Of a stretch of 11,784 bases of DNA, positions 1-6,608 are shown piece by piece. Numbering within the stretch: position 1 is the first letter of the stretch; each line of letters starts with the position of its first letter. This stretch comes from Pseudomonadota bacterium (GTDB lineage: Bacteria > Pseudomonadota > Alphaproteobacteria > Caulobacterales > Caulobacteraceae), in assembly GCA_023412655.1 (NCBI GenBank), contig JAEYNH010000231.1:1-11784 (forward strand), given 5' to 3'. The translations under genes and the position numbers were made by a program. Under the pieces are notes generated by a model that saw nothing but the letters and a program-made list of their open reading frames with translations, had not been told where the DNA came from and searched no databases.

Positions 1-754
1 GGCCCAGGGTCACCGACGAGTCGCGGTATTCGCCACCGAACACGCCCGGCTGCAGACCACCGCCGACCGAGTTGGTCGCAGCGAAGTCCAGGTCCGAGCC
101 GCCGAGATAGCGGTAGGTCAGATCGACGTTCAGGCGATCGGTCGCCTTCCAGGCCAGACCAGCGATCAGCTGCCAGGCGAAGGCGGTGTCGTCGTCGTCG
201 ATCGTCAGGTTCTGGATGGCCGGGTTCGCCGCGGTGAACGGGCCCGGGACATTCGAGAACTGGCCGGTGGCGTCGATCTTGGTGTGATTGATGCCGATGC
301 CGGCGCCGATGAACGGGTTGATCGAGGCGTTCGGCAGGATGTCGTAGATGACATTGCCCATGACCGTCCACGAGGTCACGTCACCGTCGGGCGAGCCGCA
401 GGTGGCCGCAGCGGCCGTGCGGATCACGCCGGGCGTGCAGAGGCCGATGATGGCTTGGTTCGAGCCGCCGCGGATCGAATCGAGGTCACCGCCGCGATAT
501 CCGAGCTCAAGTTCGACGCGCCAGTGGTCCGACAGCTGGTAGCCGAGGCGGGCGAAACCGGCCCAGTCGTCTTCCTGCTTGAAGTCCCAGTTATAAGCGC
601 TGCCATTCGGCGCGTTGTTCGAGGATTCAAGCTCGAACTCTTGCGGCCAGTGATAGCCCAGATCGACCGCGCCATACCAGCCGACTTGCGCTTGTGCGGC
701 GGACGCGGCGAACGCCGCAGCCATCGCGGCGCCTGCCAGGAGTTTCAACTTCAT
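1..754 (-). CDS. Outer-membrane beta-barrel protein, OmpA/porin-like, 3' part cut off by the window edge
   Basis: Reading starts at ATG 754-752 and stays open for 251 codons to the window edge. The product begins MKLKLLAGAA with a signal peptide of about 22 residues ending in AQA, followed by QVGWYGAVDLGYHW. The rest alternates aromatic and polar residues as transmembrane beta strands do (WAGFARLGYQLSDHWRVELELGYRG style), with INPFIGAGIG and LNVDLTYRYLG segments typical of eight-stranded OmpA-like barrels. A GAGAGG ribosome site lies 9 nt before the ATG. In Caulobacteraceae such barrels are often followed by an OmpA C-terminal peptidoglycan-binding domain, but that part would lie outside the window, so it cannot be confirmed. 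Two cysteines at about residues 105 and 119, in a predicted loop, could form a disulfide. The barrel assignment is confident; OmpA versus a stand-alone porin-family barrel is open. Confidence 0.85.
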   Translation of the reverse strand, partial: MKLKLLAGAAMAAAFAASAAQAQVGWYGAVDLGYHWPQEFELESSNNAPNGSAYNWDFKQEDDWAGFARLGYQLSDHWRVELELGYRGGDLDSIRGGSNQAIIGLCTPGVIRTAAAATCGSPDGDVTSWTVMGNVIYDILPNASINPFIGAGIGINHTKIDATGQFSNVPGPFTAANPAIQNLTIDDDDTAFAWQLIAGLAWKATDRLNVDLTYRYLGGSDLDFAATNSVGGGLQPGVFGGEYRDSSVTLG

Positions 755-807
755 AATCAGAGCCCTCTCGTTGCCCTCAGGTGGTGCGGCCTATCGACCC
801 AGGCCGC

Positions 808-835
808 TTTATAACAAGGCCGTCGGTTTGCGTAA
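808..835 (-). promoter_or_regulatory. Candidate promoter of the outer-membrane barrel gene
   Basis: On the minus strand a TTACGC box (835-830) and a TATAAA box (813-808) are separated by 16 nt. A start of transcription near 801 would give a 5' leader of about 46 nt before the ATG at 754. This is pattern matching to a sigma70-type consensus only. A single GANTC site (GAGTC at 921-925, the CcrM methylation sequence in caulobacters) and a TTAA-containing stretch (927-940) lie further upstream. Confidence 0.35.
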
Positions 836-1264
836 GTGTCGCCGAAGCCACACTCCCACCCCAATCTGGCCACCCTCTCCCGGCCTTGGCAGGACGTTGG
901 ATGTGACCTTCACAATGAAGGAGTCACTAACGCGAGTTAATCGCGCTCCCACAGCCCCGCTGCAGACCGGACCTATGCCCGGTCAGCCGGAAAACCTCTA
1001 ACCGAACACCTCCGCTTTTCCACAGCAAGCTTTGCCGGACGGCGCTTGAATGCTGACGGAACCAGTTGAGAATATTTGGAAAGCAGTGAAAGGGACGCAG
1101 GCACACGCCGCGAACGTTCGTCCGCGCTCAACGCCCGTGAATGCTGGCTCCCCGCCGGCATAATCCCCTCTCAAGACCTGCTGGCCCTACGCGGACCTCC
1201 GCCGACAACGGTCACGCTTATGCTTGGTTCCCGACAAAAGAGCCGGCTCGGCAATTTTTTTTTC

Positions 1265-1281
1265 GGCGCCGAAATGGCGCC
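1265..1281 (-). terminator. Weak hairpin downstream of kefB
   Basis: GGCGCC (1265-1270) and GGCGCC (1276-1281) are self-complementary and form a 6-bp stem with the loop GAAAT, 40 to 57 nt past the kefB stop. In the kefB transcript the hairpin is followed by a run of A, not U, so it does not fit a classical intrinsic terminator. The T9 run would sit upstream of it on the plus strand, where no gene reads. It may only protect the 3' end or mark a Rho-dependent end. Confidence 0.25.
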
Positions 1282-1321
1282 TCGGTTTCGCCAACCAAGA
1301 ACGGCGTTGGGACACCTCAGT

Positions 1322-3130
1322 TCACGGCTGATCCGCCGCTCGCCGGAACCTGCGCCTTCGCCCACCCATGGCGTCCGGGCGATTGAGCGCCGCGCGGAAT
1401 TCGTCGCGCCGCTCGTGGATGGAGGCGATCACCAGGCCCATGGGCACCCCCATCCCGACGAGGACCGCTTCCGACAGCTGGAGACTAGCTTCGACGGTTT
1501 CGGGCACCGCATCGGTGGCGCCAAGGTCATAGAGGCGCTGGGCGTGCCTGGCGTCCCTCGCGCGGGCGACGATGGTAAGATCCGGCCGCATGGCCCTGGC
1601 CACGGCGACGATCGTCTCCACCCCTTCAGGATTGTCCATGGTGACCACCACTGCCGGCGCATCCGCCAGGCCGCAACGCTCCAGGAACTCGGGCCGCGCC
1701 GCATCCCCAAAATAGATCGCCTCGCCCGCCCGGCGCCCCTGCTCCACCAGTCGCGGATCAAGCTCGGCGGCGAGCCAGGGAATCTGGTGACGCTTGAGCA
1801 TTTCGCCGACGAGACGACCGACGCGGCCGTAGCCGACCACCAGGACCTGGGGCGTCGGCTTGTCGACCTCGCCCTCGCCGCCCGCCACCGGAGCGGGCTC
1901 CGCCGGAAGCTCCGTGGGCGTCAGGCGGCGTCCGCTGAGGCGCAGGCTGATCATGGCCAGCAGCGGAATGCAGAACATGGAAAGGGTGGCGGCCACCAGA
2001 GCGGTCTGGCCGGTGAGCCGGTCCACCAGGCCATCATTCATGGCCTGGCCAAGGATCACAAAGGCGAACTCGCCGGCCCCCGCGAGCAGGAGCGCCGCCT
2101 CGGCTGCCGGTCGCGTCTTCAGGCCGAACGCTCTGGCGAGGCCGAACACCACGGCGGTGTTGAAGGCGATCATCGCTGCGGCCGCGCCCACGATGACGAC
2201 GGGCCGCTCCAGCAGCAGCGGCACATCCAGCTGCAGGCCCACCGAAATGAAGAAGACACCGAGCAGCAGGCCCTTGAACGGCTCGACACGGACTTCGACC
2301 TCGTGGCGGAACTCGGTTTCGGCCAGCAGCAGGCCGGCGATGAACGCGCCCAGGGCCATGGACAGGCCGGTGAGCGCGCTGACCAGGCCAGACCCGATCA
2401 CCACCAGCAGACAGGCGGCGACGAACAGCTCCTCGCTCTTGGCCTTGGCCACGGAGCGCAACATGGGGCGCAGGAGCAAACGGCCCAGGACCAGCAGCAG
2501 GACGACCCCAAGCACCGACGGCGCCAGGGAGAGCAGGAGCCGCTCGGCCAGGGACTCATCTGAGGCGCCGCGCGCCATCAGCGCCAGGGTGACCAGGATC
2601 GGCGCTACGGCCAAGTCTTGGAAGAGCAGGACCGAGAAGGTGGCTCGCCCCGCCGAAGAATGCTGGCGCTTCTGGTCCGCCAGGATGGGCATGACGATGG
2701 CGGTTGAGGACAGAGCCATGGCCGCGCCGATGGCGAAGGCCGCCACGAGGGGCTGCCCAACCAGCGTGGCCACTCCCATGGCCGCCGAGAGGCAGACGCC
2801 GACCTGCAGGGCGCCGAGACCGAAAACGAAGCGTCGCAAGGCGCGCAGGCGCTCCCACGAAAGCTCCAGGCCGATCATGAACAGCAGGAAGACAACGCCC
2901 AGTTCGGCGAGCTGCGACAGCTCGTCGGGGTTCTGGATGGTGATGACTGACAGCCATTCGGCGTCGCGGGCCAAGGGCGCCAGGCCGCTGGGCCCCAGCA
3001 GGACCCCTGCCACCAGGAAGCCGAGGATGGGGCTGATCCGCCAGCGCCGGAACAAGGGCACCACCACGCCAGCGGTCGCCAGGAACAGGACAACGTCCTT
3101 GTAGGCGCCGGTCTCGACGTGGCCTTCCAT
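1322..3130 (-). CDS. kefB: Monovalent cation:proton antiporter-2 family protein, KefB/KefC type, with RCK (TrkA-N) domain
   Basis: Inner-membrane exchanger of the CPA2 family, moving K+ (or Na+) against H+ and gated through a cytoplasmic nucleotide-binding domain. The 602-residue product matches the usual KefB/KefC length of about 600. Residues 10-400 form the hydrophobic antiporter domain, with family hallmarks ALSSTAIVMPIL (139-150), QDLAVAPIL (171-179) and GLSMALGAFIAGLLLAETEF (255-274) followed by EPFKGLLLGVFFISVG. Residues 427-560 are a Rossmann RCK domain opening with VLVVGYGRVGRLVG (GYGRVG at 433-438). The ATG at 3130-3128 is chosen because GGGAG lies 8 nt before it and the antiporter domain begins at once. 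A longer in-frame version to 3223 adds 31 residues without family character. There is no adjacent KefF/KefG-type ancillary gene. The exact ion and the glutathione-adduct control known from E. coli cannot be inferred. Confidence 0.93.
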   Translation of the reverse strand: MEGHVETGAYKDVVLFLATAGVVVPLFRRWRISPILGFLVAGVLLGPSGLAPLARDAEWLSVITIQNPDELSQLAELGVVFLLFMIGLELSWERLRALRRFVFGLGALQVGVCLSAAMGVATLVGQPLVAAFAIGAAMALSSTAIVMPILADQKRQHSSAGRATFSVLLFQDLAVAPILVTLALMARGASDESLAERLLLSLAPSVLGVVLLLVLGRLLLRPMLRSVAKAKSEELFVAACLLVVIGSGLVSALTGLSMALGAFIAGLLLAETEFRHEVEVRVEPFKGLLLGVFFISVGLQLDVPLLLERPVVIVGAAAAMIAFNTAVVFGLARAFGLKTRPAAEAALLLAGAGEFAFVILGQAMNDGLVDRLTGQTALVAATLSMFCIPLLAMISLRLSGRRLTPTELPAEPAPVAGGEGEVDKPTPQVLVVGYGRVGRLVGEMLKRHQIPWLAAELDPRLVEQGRRAGEAIYFGDAARPEFLERCGLADAPAVVVTMDNPEGVETIVAVARAMRPDLTIVARARDARHAQRLYDLGATDAVPETVEASLQLSEAVLVGMGVPMGLVIASIHERRDEFRAALNRPDAMGGRRRRFRRAADQP

Positions 3131-3176
3131 TGTCGCTCCCGTGTGGGCGAGAGCCACTATGGCGCACCGTCCACCC

Positions 3177-3204
3177 TTGCGAAATCCCGCTGGCGGCCTA
3201 AACG
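3177..3204 (+). promoter_or_regulatory. Candidate promoter of the copper locus, divergent from kefB
   Basis: TTGCGA (3177-3182) and TAAACG (3199-3204) are spaced by 16 nt in the gap between the divergent kefB and DUF2946 genes. Transcription would begin near 3211, so the GTG at 3214 would be almost leaderless and the ATG at 3235 would have a 5' leader of about 24 nt. The match is modest, and no clear repressor palindrome was seen nearby. Confidence 0.3.
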
Positions 3205-3234
3205 CTTCGGCTCGTGAAAGCACCGTGCGCCACG

Positions 3235-3609
3235 ATGACGCCAGTCTGCCCCCGGGCCGAACGCCGCGCGATGATCGCCCTCATGGCGGTGTTCGCCCTG
3301 CTCGTCCAAGCGCTGGTCCCAAGCCTCGCCGGCGCGGCGCCGGCCGGGCCGGACACGGCGGCCATCTGCACGAGCCACGGCCTGCAGACGATCCCGATGG
3401 GCGATGGACCGCCAGATCCGGGCGGCGGGCACTGCGACCATTGCCTTTGTCCGCCTATCGCGGCTCTCCCGCCAGCCCGTGGACCGACGGCTCTCGCCCC
3501 GCCGGCCGTGCTGCGCGACGACATGCCGGCGAGCCGGGCGGCCCTGCCGCCACGAGCCCGGCCGCCGCCCCGCCCGTTCGGTCAGGGACCGCCCGCTCCG
3601 ACCGCCTGA
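3235..3609 (+). CDS. DUF2946 protein, candidate CruR-type copper-responsive upstream regulator
   Basis: A 124-residue protein heading the copper locus. It has a basic n-region (RAERR), a hydrophobic segment (residues 13-34, MIALMAVFALLVQALVPSLA) and the DUF2946 pattern of an early ICTSHG (44-49) followed by a Cys/His cluster GGHCDHCLCPP. That gives the CXXC pair C67-X-X-C70 plus C72. The tail is Pro/Arg-rich (RARPPPRPFGQGPP, 107-120). In Bordetella pertussis a DUF2946 protein, CruR, acts as a regulatory upstream ORF: copper sensed by CXXC on the nascent chain relieves arrest at a C-terminal RAPP motif and causes Rho-dependent termination before the next gene. The position here, ahead of a copper chaperone, fits that role. 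The start is uncertain: ATG 3235 has no good ribosome site, and GTG 3214 would add seven residues. Family membership is fairly sure; regulatory function is inference. Confidence 0.78.
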   Translation: MTPVCPRAERRAMIALMAVFALLVQALVPSLAGAAPAGPDTAAICTSHGLQTIPMGDGPPDPGGGHCDHCLCPPIAALPPARGPTALAPPAVLRDDMPASRAALPPRARPPPRPFGQGPPAPTA

Positions 3610-3660
3610 CGACCCGCTGGCGCGCACCTGCGCCCGTCACCACTGGTTCGGAAACAAGAC

Positions 3661-3813
3661 ATGACATTGCATCTGCACGCGCCCATGGGGCGCACCGATG
3701 GCTGCTTGGGGGCCCCGAAGGACTGCAAGCCCGCCACTCGCAGCCATATCTCCAACGGCGGGGCGTCGGCCTCGAAGCTCACCCAGACCGGAGGCGACAC
3801 ATGGACCTGCTGA
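3661..3813 (+). CDS. Candidate 50-residue ORF overlapping the copper chaperone start
   Basis: An ATG at 3661 is preceded by GGAA (3650-3653) at a 7-nt spacing. The 50-codon frame ends with a TGA at 3811-3813, so its last four codons overlap the start of the copper chaperone gene in another frame (ATG at 3801). By my count 43 of its 50 sense codons end in G or C, against roughly 63 percent for the chaperone's frame read through the same stretch, which favours real coding. The peptide starts MTLHLHAPMG and has three Cys (15, 22, 50) and three His (4, 6, 29), but no signal peptide or membrane segment. I do not recognise a family. It could be a second leader ORF whose translation opens the chaperone ribosome site, or chance. 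Confidence 0.4.
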   Translation: MTLHLHAPMGRTDGCLGAPKDCKPATRSHISNGGASASKLTQTGGDTWTC

Positions 3814-4250
3814 AGATCGGACTTGTCGCCGGCGTCCTGGCGACTGCGGCCACCCCGGCCCTCGCCGCCCCGCAGGTGAGCTCCGCCTGGAGCCGCCCGG
3901 CCGCCGCCGGGACCACCGGCGCGGGCTTCATGATGCTGACCAATCCCGGCAAAGCTCCCGACGCGCTGGTGGCCGTGGAGAGCCCGGCCGCACGCTCAGT
4001 GGAAATCCATCGCTCGGTGATGAGCGGCGGCGTGAGCTCAATGCGGAAACAGGCCCGGGTGCCGCTTGCCCCCGGCGGAAGCGTGCTGTTCGCGCCCGGC
4101 GGATACCATCTGATGTTTATGGGTCTGAAAACGGCGCTGAAGAGCGGAGATCAGGCGCCCGCCACCTTGATCTTCGAGAGCGGCGCGCGGGTGAAGGCCA
4201 ATTTCGAGGTCAGGGTGTCCGCGCCGCCTGAGGGACATCAACACCACTGA
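3801..4250 (+). CDS. Periplasmic copper chaperone, PCu(A)C family
   Basis: A 149-residue secreted protein that binds Cu(I) in the periplasm. Family members deliver copper to the CuA/CuB centres of cytochrome c oxidase, often with SCO proteins. A signal peptide (residues 1-22, MDLLKIGLVAGVLATAATPALA) is followed by the mature start APQVSSAWSRP. The family metal site H-X10-M-X21-H-X-M is intact: H70, M81, H103 and M105, inside EIHRSVMSG and GGYHLMFMGLK. The C-terminus ends HQHH, a short extra metal-binding tail seen in many relatives. The ATG at 3801 is fixed by GGAGG at 3790-3794. The reading frame is also open far upstream, but that stretch has no matching features. It lies 191 nt after the DUF2946 gene on the same strand and overlaps the small ORF before it, which suggests one copper-controlled transcript. 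No oxidase assembly genes are visible nearby. Confidence 0.95.
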   Translation: MDLLKIGLVAGVLATAATPALAAPQVSSAWSRPAAAGTTGAGFMMLTNPGKAPDALVAVESPAARSVEIHRSVMSGGVSSMRKQARVPLAPGGSVLFAPGGYHLMFMGLKTALKSGDQAPATLIFESGARVKANFEVRVSAPPEGHQHH

Positions 4251-4255
4251 TCGAC

Positions 4256-4282
4256 CCGTTTTTGACCACTTCGTCAAAACGG
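4256..4282 (+). terminator. Hairpin directly after the copper chaperone gene
   Basis: Five bases past the stop codon, CCGTTTTTGAC (4256-4266) pairs with GTCAAAACGG (4273-4282). The stem has 10 pairs with one bulged T and the loop is CACTTC. No T-tract follows, so it may be a 3' end stabiliser or work together with the stronger hairpin at 4302-4334. Confidence 0.4.
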
Positions 4283-4293
4283 AGCGGAGGCAC

Positions 4294-4334
4294 AAAAAGT
4301 TCGGCCCGCTGAGGGGGATAATCTCAGCGGGCCG
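4294..4334 (-). terminator. Intrinsic terminator of the his operon, possibly bidirectional
   Basis: CGGCCCGCTGAG (4302-4313) pairs perfectly over 12 bp with CTCAGCGGGCCG (4323-4334), leaving a 9-nt loop. Read on the minus strand the stem is followed by AACTTTTTG, a short U-tract, which fits termination of transcripts coming from hisG 164 nt upstream. Read on the plus strand it could also stop the copper chaperone transcript, though only TCTTG follows. Confidence 0.65.
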
Positions 4335-4360
4335 TCTTGAGCAGTCGCTCTGATTGAGCG

Positions 4361-4382
4361 GGCGTTTCCTCCCCGAAACGCC
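4361..4382. repeat. Third hairpin in the convergent intergenic region
   Basis: GGCGTTTC (4361-4368) pairs with GAAACGCC (4375-4382) over 8 bp with the loop CTCCCC. It lies between the stronger terminator hairpin and the 3' end of hisG. There is no T-tract on either side. The rest of 4383-4497 holds nothing I recognise apart from a short GTCATG/CATGAC inverted repeat. Confidence 0.4.
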
Positions 4383-4497
4383 GGAGACCTTCGAACTTAC
4401 GCCGTCATGTCTCTCGCCTCATGACAGAACGGCAATTTTCAGTCCGAGTCAACGCTACAACAACGGTTCTCGCCGTAACCCGATCAGAAATTTGCGA

Positions 4498-5484
4498 TCA
4501 GGCGGATTTTCGGGCCAGGTTTCTGACTCCTTTGTCAAAAACCGTCGCCTTCAGGGTGTCGAGCGCTCGGCAACTCACGTCGAAGACGAACTCCGGTCGG
4601 GCAGCGGTCACCGGCCCCAGACCCGCGGCGGTGAGCGCCTGGGCCGCATCGGCGATCTGGCCTTCCTCCACCAGCAAGCCGTTGGGACGGCGCGAGGCGC
4701 CCCGGGCCACCAGCGAATCGACCACGGCCGATTCGGCGGCGTCGCCCCGGGCCGGCCAGATCAGCGTGGCCGAGCGCAGGGCGGCCTCCCGGCCGTCCAG
4801 CCCGCGCAGCAACCGCTCGGCCGCGGCCAGGGTCTCGCCGTCCCATGGCGCGCGGAGGCTGGCGGCCAGCTGCGCCTGGCTTTTCAGGATCACGCCGTCC
4901 GCCAGGACCTTCAGCCCGTTGGCCGCGAGGGTCGCGCCCGTGGTGGTGATGTCCACCACCAGCTCGGCCGACCCAGCCGCCGGCGCGCCTTCGGTGGCGC
5001 CGCCCGATTCGACGATCCGGTAGTCAGCCACCCCATGGCGGGCGAAGAACGCCCGGGTCTGCGACAGGTACTTGGTGGCCACCCGCATGCGCCGGCCGGT
5101 GCGGGCGAGGTATTCGGCGGCCACCTCGTCGAGGTCGGCCATGGTGTCGACGTCCAGCCAGCTGCGCGGGGCGGCGACCACCAGGTCGGCTCGGCCGAAG
5201 CCCAGGGCCTTCAGCAGCAGGACCCGAGAATCGAGATCCTCGCCGCGTTCACGCAGCAAGTCCTCGCCGGTGACCCCCAGGTGAGCCTCGCCCGTGTCCA
5301 GCGCCTCGGCGATATCCCCGGCCGACAGCAGCCGCACCTGCGCGCCGGCCAGACCCTTGAGGCTGGCCATGTAGCCACGGCTGCCGCCGGACACCGACAG
5401 CGGCAGGCCGCTGTCCGCCAGCCAAGCCTCCACCTGCTCCTTGAGGCGCCCCTTGGATGGGACGGCGATAACCAGGCCGCTCAT
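4498..5484 (-). CDS. hisG: ATP phosphoribosyltransferase catalytic subunit
   Basis: Catalyses the first, committed step of histidine synthesis, joining ATP and PRPP to phosphoribosyl-ATP in the cytoplasm. The 328-residue product opens with LVIAVPSKGRLKE. It holds the full HisG signature at 165-186: E, five residues, G, then ELVVDITTTGATL, the PRPP-binding loop. The start at 5484-5482 overlaps the hisZ stop as ATGA and has GAGGG six nt before it. A start six codons earlier is possible but lies inside hisZ without its own site. A hisZ neighbour usually means the short, HisZ-dependent form of about 210-230 residues, yet this protein has about 110 further residues (220-328) that do not obviously resemble the ACT-like regulatory domain of long HisG. 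Last gene of the operon. Confidence 0.95.
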   Translation of the reverse strand: MSGLVIAVPSKGRLKEQVEAWLADSGLPLSVSGGSRGYMASLKGLAGAQVRLLSAGDIAEALDTGEAHLGVTGEDLLRERGEDLDSRVLLLKALGFGRADLVVAAPRSWLDVDTMADLDEVAAEYLARTGRRMRVATKYLSQTRAFFARHGVADYRIVESGGATEGAPAAGSAELVVDITTTGATLAANGLKVLADGVILKSQAQLAASLRAPWDGETLAAAERLLRGLDGREAALRSATLIWPARGDAAESAVVDSLVARGASRRPNGLLVEEGQIADAAQALTAAGLGPVTAARPEFVFDVSCRALDTLKATVFDKGVRNLARKSA

Positions 5485-6608
5485 TGTTCGCCCTCGCTCC
5501 AAGCCCGCCAGGGCCGCACCATGCAGCCCACGGCGCAGGCCTCGGCGCCGCCCAGCCGGGGCAGCAGGCTGTCGTAACGGCCGCCCACCGCCACCGGGCG
5601 TTCCTCGCCCAGGGCTTCGCTCACCACCTCGAAGGTCAGGCCGTCATAATAGTCGAAGGCGTGGCCCAGCGCCGGGGCGAAGGTCATGCGGTGGGGGTCC
5701 GCCACCTTGGCCAAGGCGCCGAGACGGATCGCCCAACCTTCCAGAGCCGCCTTCAGCGCCTCGTTGCGGCCGCCGGCCAGTTCCCCCACTTGGGCGAGGG
5801 CCGCATCGGGGGCGTCGTCGATGGCCATGAAGGAGCGGATCGCGGCGGCTTGGCCCTCGGTGAGCGCCGGCGCGGCGGCGGCTTCCGACTTGCGGACCAG
5901 GCGTGCGGCGATCTCCGCTGGGCCGCGGCCGCCCACCGGCTCGACCCCGGCCAGGGCCCACAGCTCCTCCAGCAGCGCGCCGGCCTGAGCCTCGGGCAGG
6001 CCCGAGAGAATGCCGGCCAGCGTGCCGCCTTGAGCACCGCCGCCCTCGCCCACTCGGGCGAGCTCGGCCTGCAGCAGGCGCGGACGGCCGGCCACCCGCT
6101 TGAGCCGCGCGGCCAGGGCGTCGGCCAGGGACAGGCTTTCGATGAACGGGCCGAACAGGCCCACATCGCCAAGACGCAGGGTGAGGTCGCTCCGCCCTCC
6201 CGCCAGCGAGGCGCGCCAGGCGAGGCCCGCGATCTCAGCGTCCTCCGCCTCGGGGGAGCCGCCGGGCTGGGCAAAGAGTTCGAGGCCCACCTGCAGGAAC
6301 TCCTCGGGCCTCTCCGGTCCCGCCGAGGCGCGGAAAGCGGGGCCCCTGTAGACATAGCGGCCCTCAGCCGCGCCGCTCTGGATGTGCTGGCGGGCGATGG
6401 CGACGGTGAAGTCCGGGCGCAGGCAGGCTTCGGCCCCGCCCTCGGCCTGCACCACGAACAGGCGCGCCCGCATGGCCTCGCCAGCCAAGTCGAGGAGCAG
6501 GTTCAGCGGCTGCAGCAGCGGCGCGTCGGTGCGCGCCGCCCCGGCGGCGTCCAGCGGAGCTGAGATGGCGGCGAGCACCGCCTCCGGCACAGGCGGCTCG
6601 ACGCGCAT
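5481..6608 (-). CDS. hisZ: ATP phosphoribosyltransferase regulatory subunit (HisRS paralog)
   Basis: HisZ is a catalytically dead paralog of the histidyl-tRNA synthetase core that pairs with HisG and provides histidine feedback control. The 375-residue product has the class II fold landmarks in degenerate form: ACLRPDFTVAIARQHI (61-76), YVYRGPAFR followed by RPEEFLQVGLELF (motif-2 region, 85-112), and near the end GHAFDYYDGLTFEV and VAVGGRYDSLLPRLGG. There is no C-terminal anticodon-binding domain, as expected. The ATG at 6608-6606 shares one base with the hisS stop (TGATG), so translation is probably coupled to hisS; no strong ribosome site precedes it. A longer frame starting at 6692 would run deep into hisS and is rejected. 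Its 3' end overlaps hisG as ATGA. Confidence 0.95.
   Translation of the reverse strand: MRVEPPVPEAVLAAISAPLDAAGAARTDAPLLQPLNLLLDLAGEAMRARLFVVQAEGGAEACLRPDFTVAIARQHIQSGAAEGRYVYRGPAFRASAGPERPEEFLQVGLELFAQPGGSPEAEDAEIAGLAWRASLAGGRSDLTLRLGDVGLFGPFIESLSLADALAARLKRVAGRPRLLQAELARVGEGGGAQGGTLAGILSGLPEAQAGALLEELWALAGVEPVGGRGPAEIAARLVRKSEAAAAPALTEGQAAAIRSFMAIDDAPDAALAQVGELAGGRNEALKAALEGWAIRLGALAKVADPHRMTFAPALGHAFDYYDGLTFEVVSEALGEERPVAVGGRYDSLLPRLGGAEACAVGCMVRPWRAWSEGEQ

Larger units (their letters stand above)
755..1321. other. Gene-free region of 567 bp between the barrel gene and kefB
   Basis: I find no convincing coding frame here. The short open frames have no ribosome site and no family resemblance. 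The left third holds the candidate promoter of the barrel gene, reading left. A small hairpin (GACCGG 965-970 with CCGGTC 979-984) has no T-tract. Nine consecutive T (1255-1263) next to a GGCGCC/GGCGCC hairpin (1265-1281) lie just past the 3' end of kefB. No RNA gene was recognised. Confidence 0.6.

Noticed and set aside
927..940. Possible CtrA binding site with TTAA half-sites
   Set aside because: Read on the minus strand it is TTAA-N6-TTAG, with the wrong spacing and an imperfect second half, far from the predicted promoter.
973..1161. A 62-codon minus-strand ORF in the gap upstream of the barrel gene
   Set aside because: No ribosome site, no domain and unremarkable composition; it is not supported as a gene.
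1076..2563. A 495-codon plus-strand open frame opposite kefB
   Set aside because: It lies antisense to a clear KefB gene, is rich in His, Gln, Gly and Arg as GC-rich antisense frames are, and has no family resemblance.
3141..3800. Long in-frame upstream extension of the copper chaperone
   Set aside because: The frame is merely free of stops. It crosses the DUF2946 gene in another frame, while a signal peptide and GGAGG define the start at 3801.
4354..5577. A 407-codon plus-strand frame opposite hisG
   Set aside because: It is a shadow of hisG on the other strand; hisG has complete signatures.
5484..6563. A 359-codon plus-strand frame opposite hisZ
   Set aside because: Antisense shadow of hisZ with no recognisable domain.
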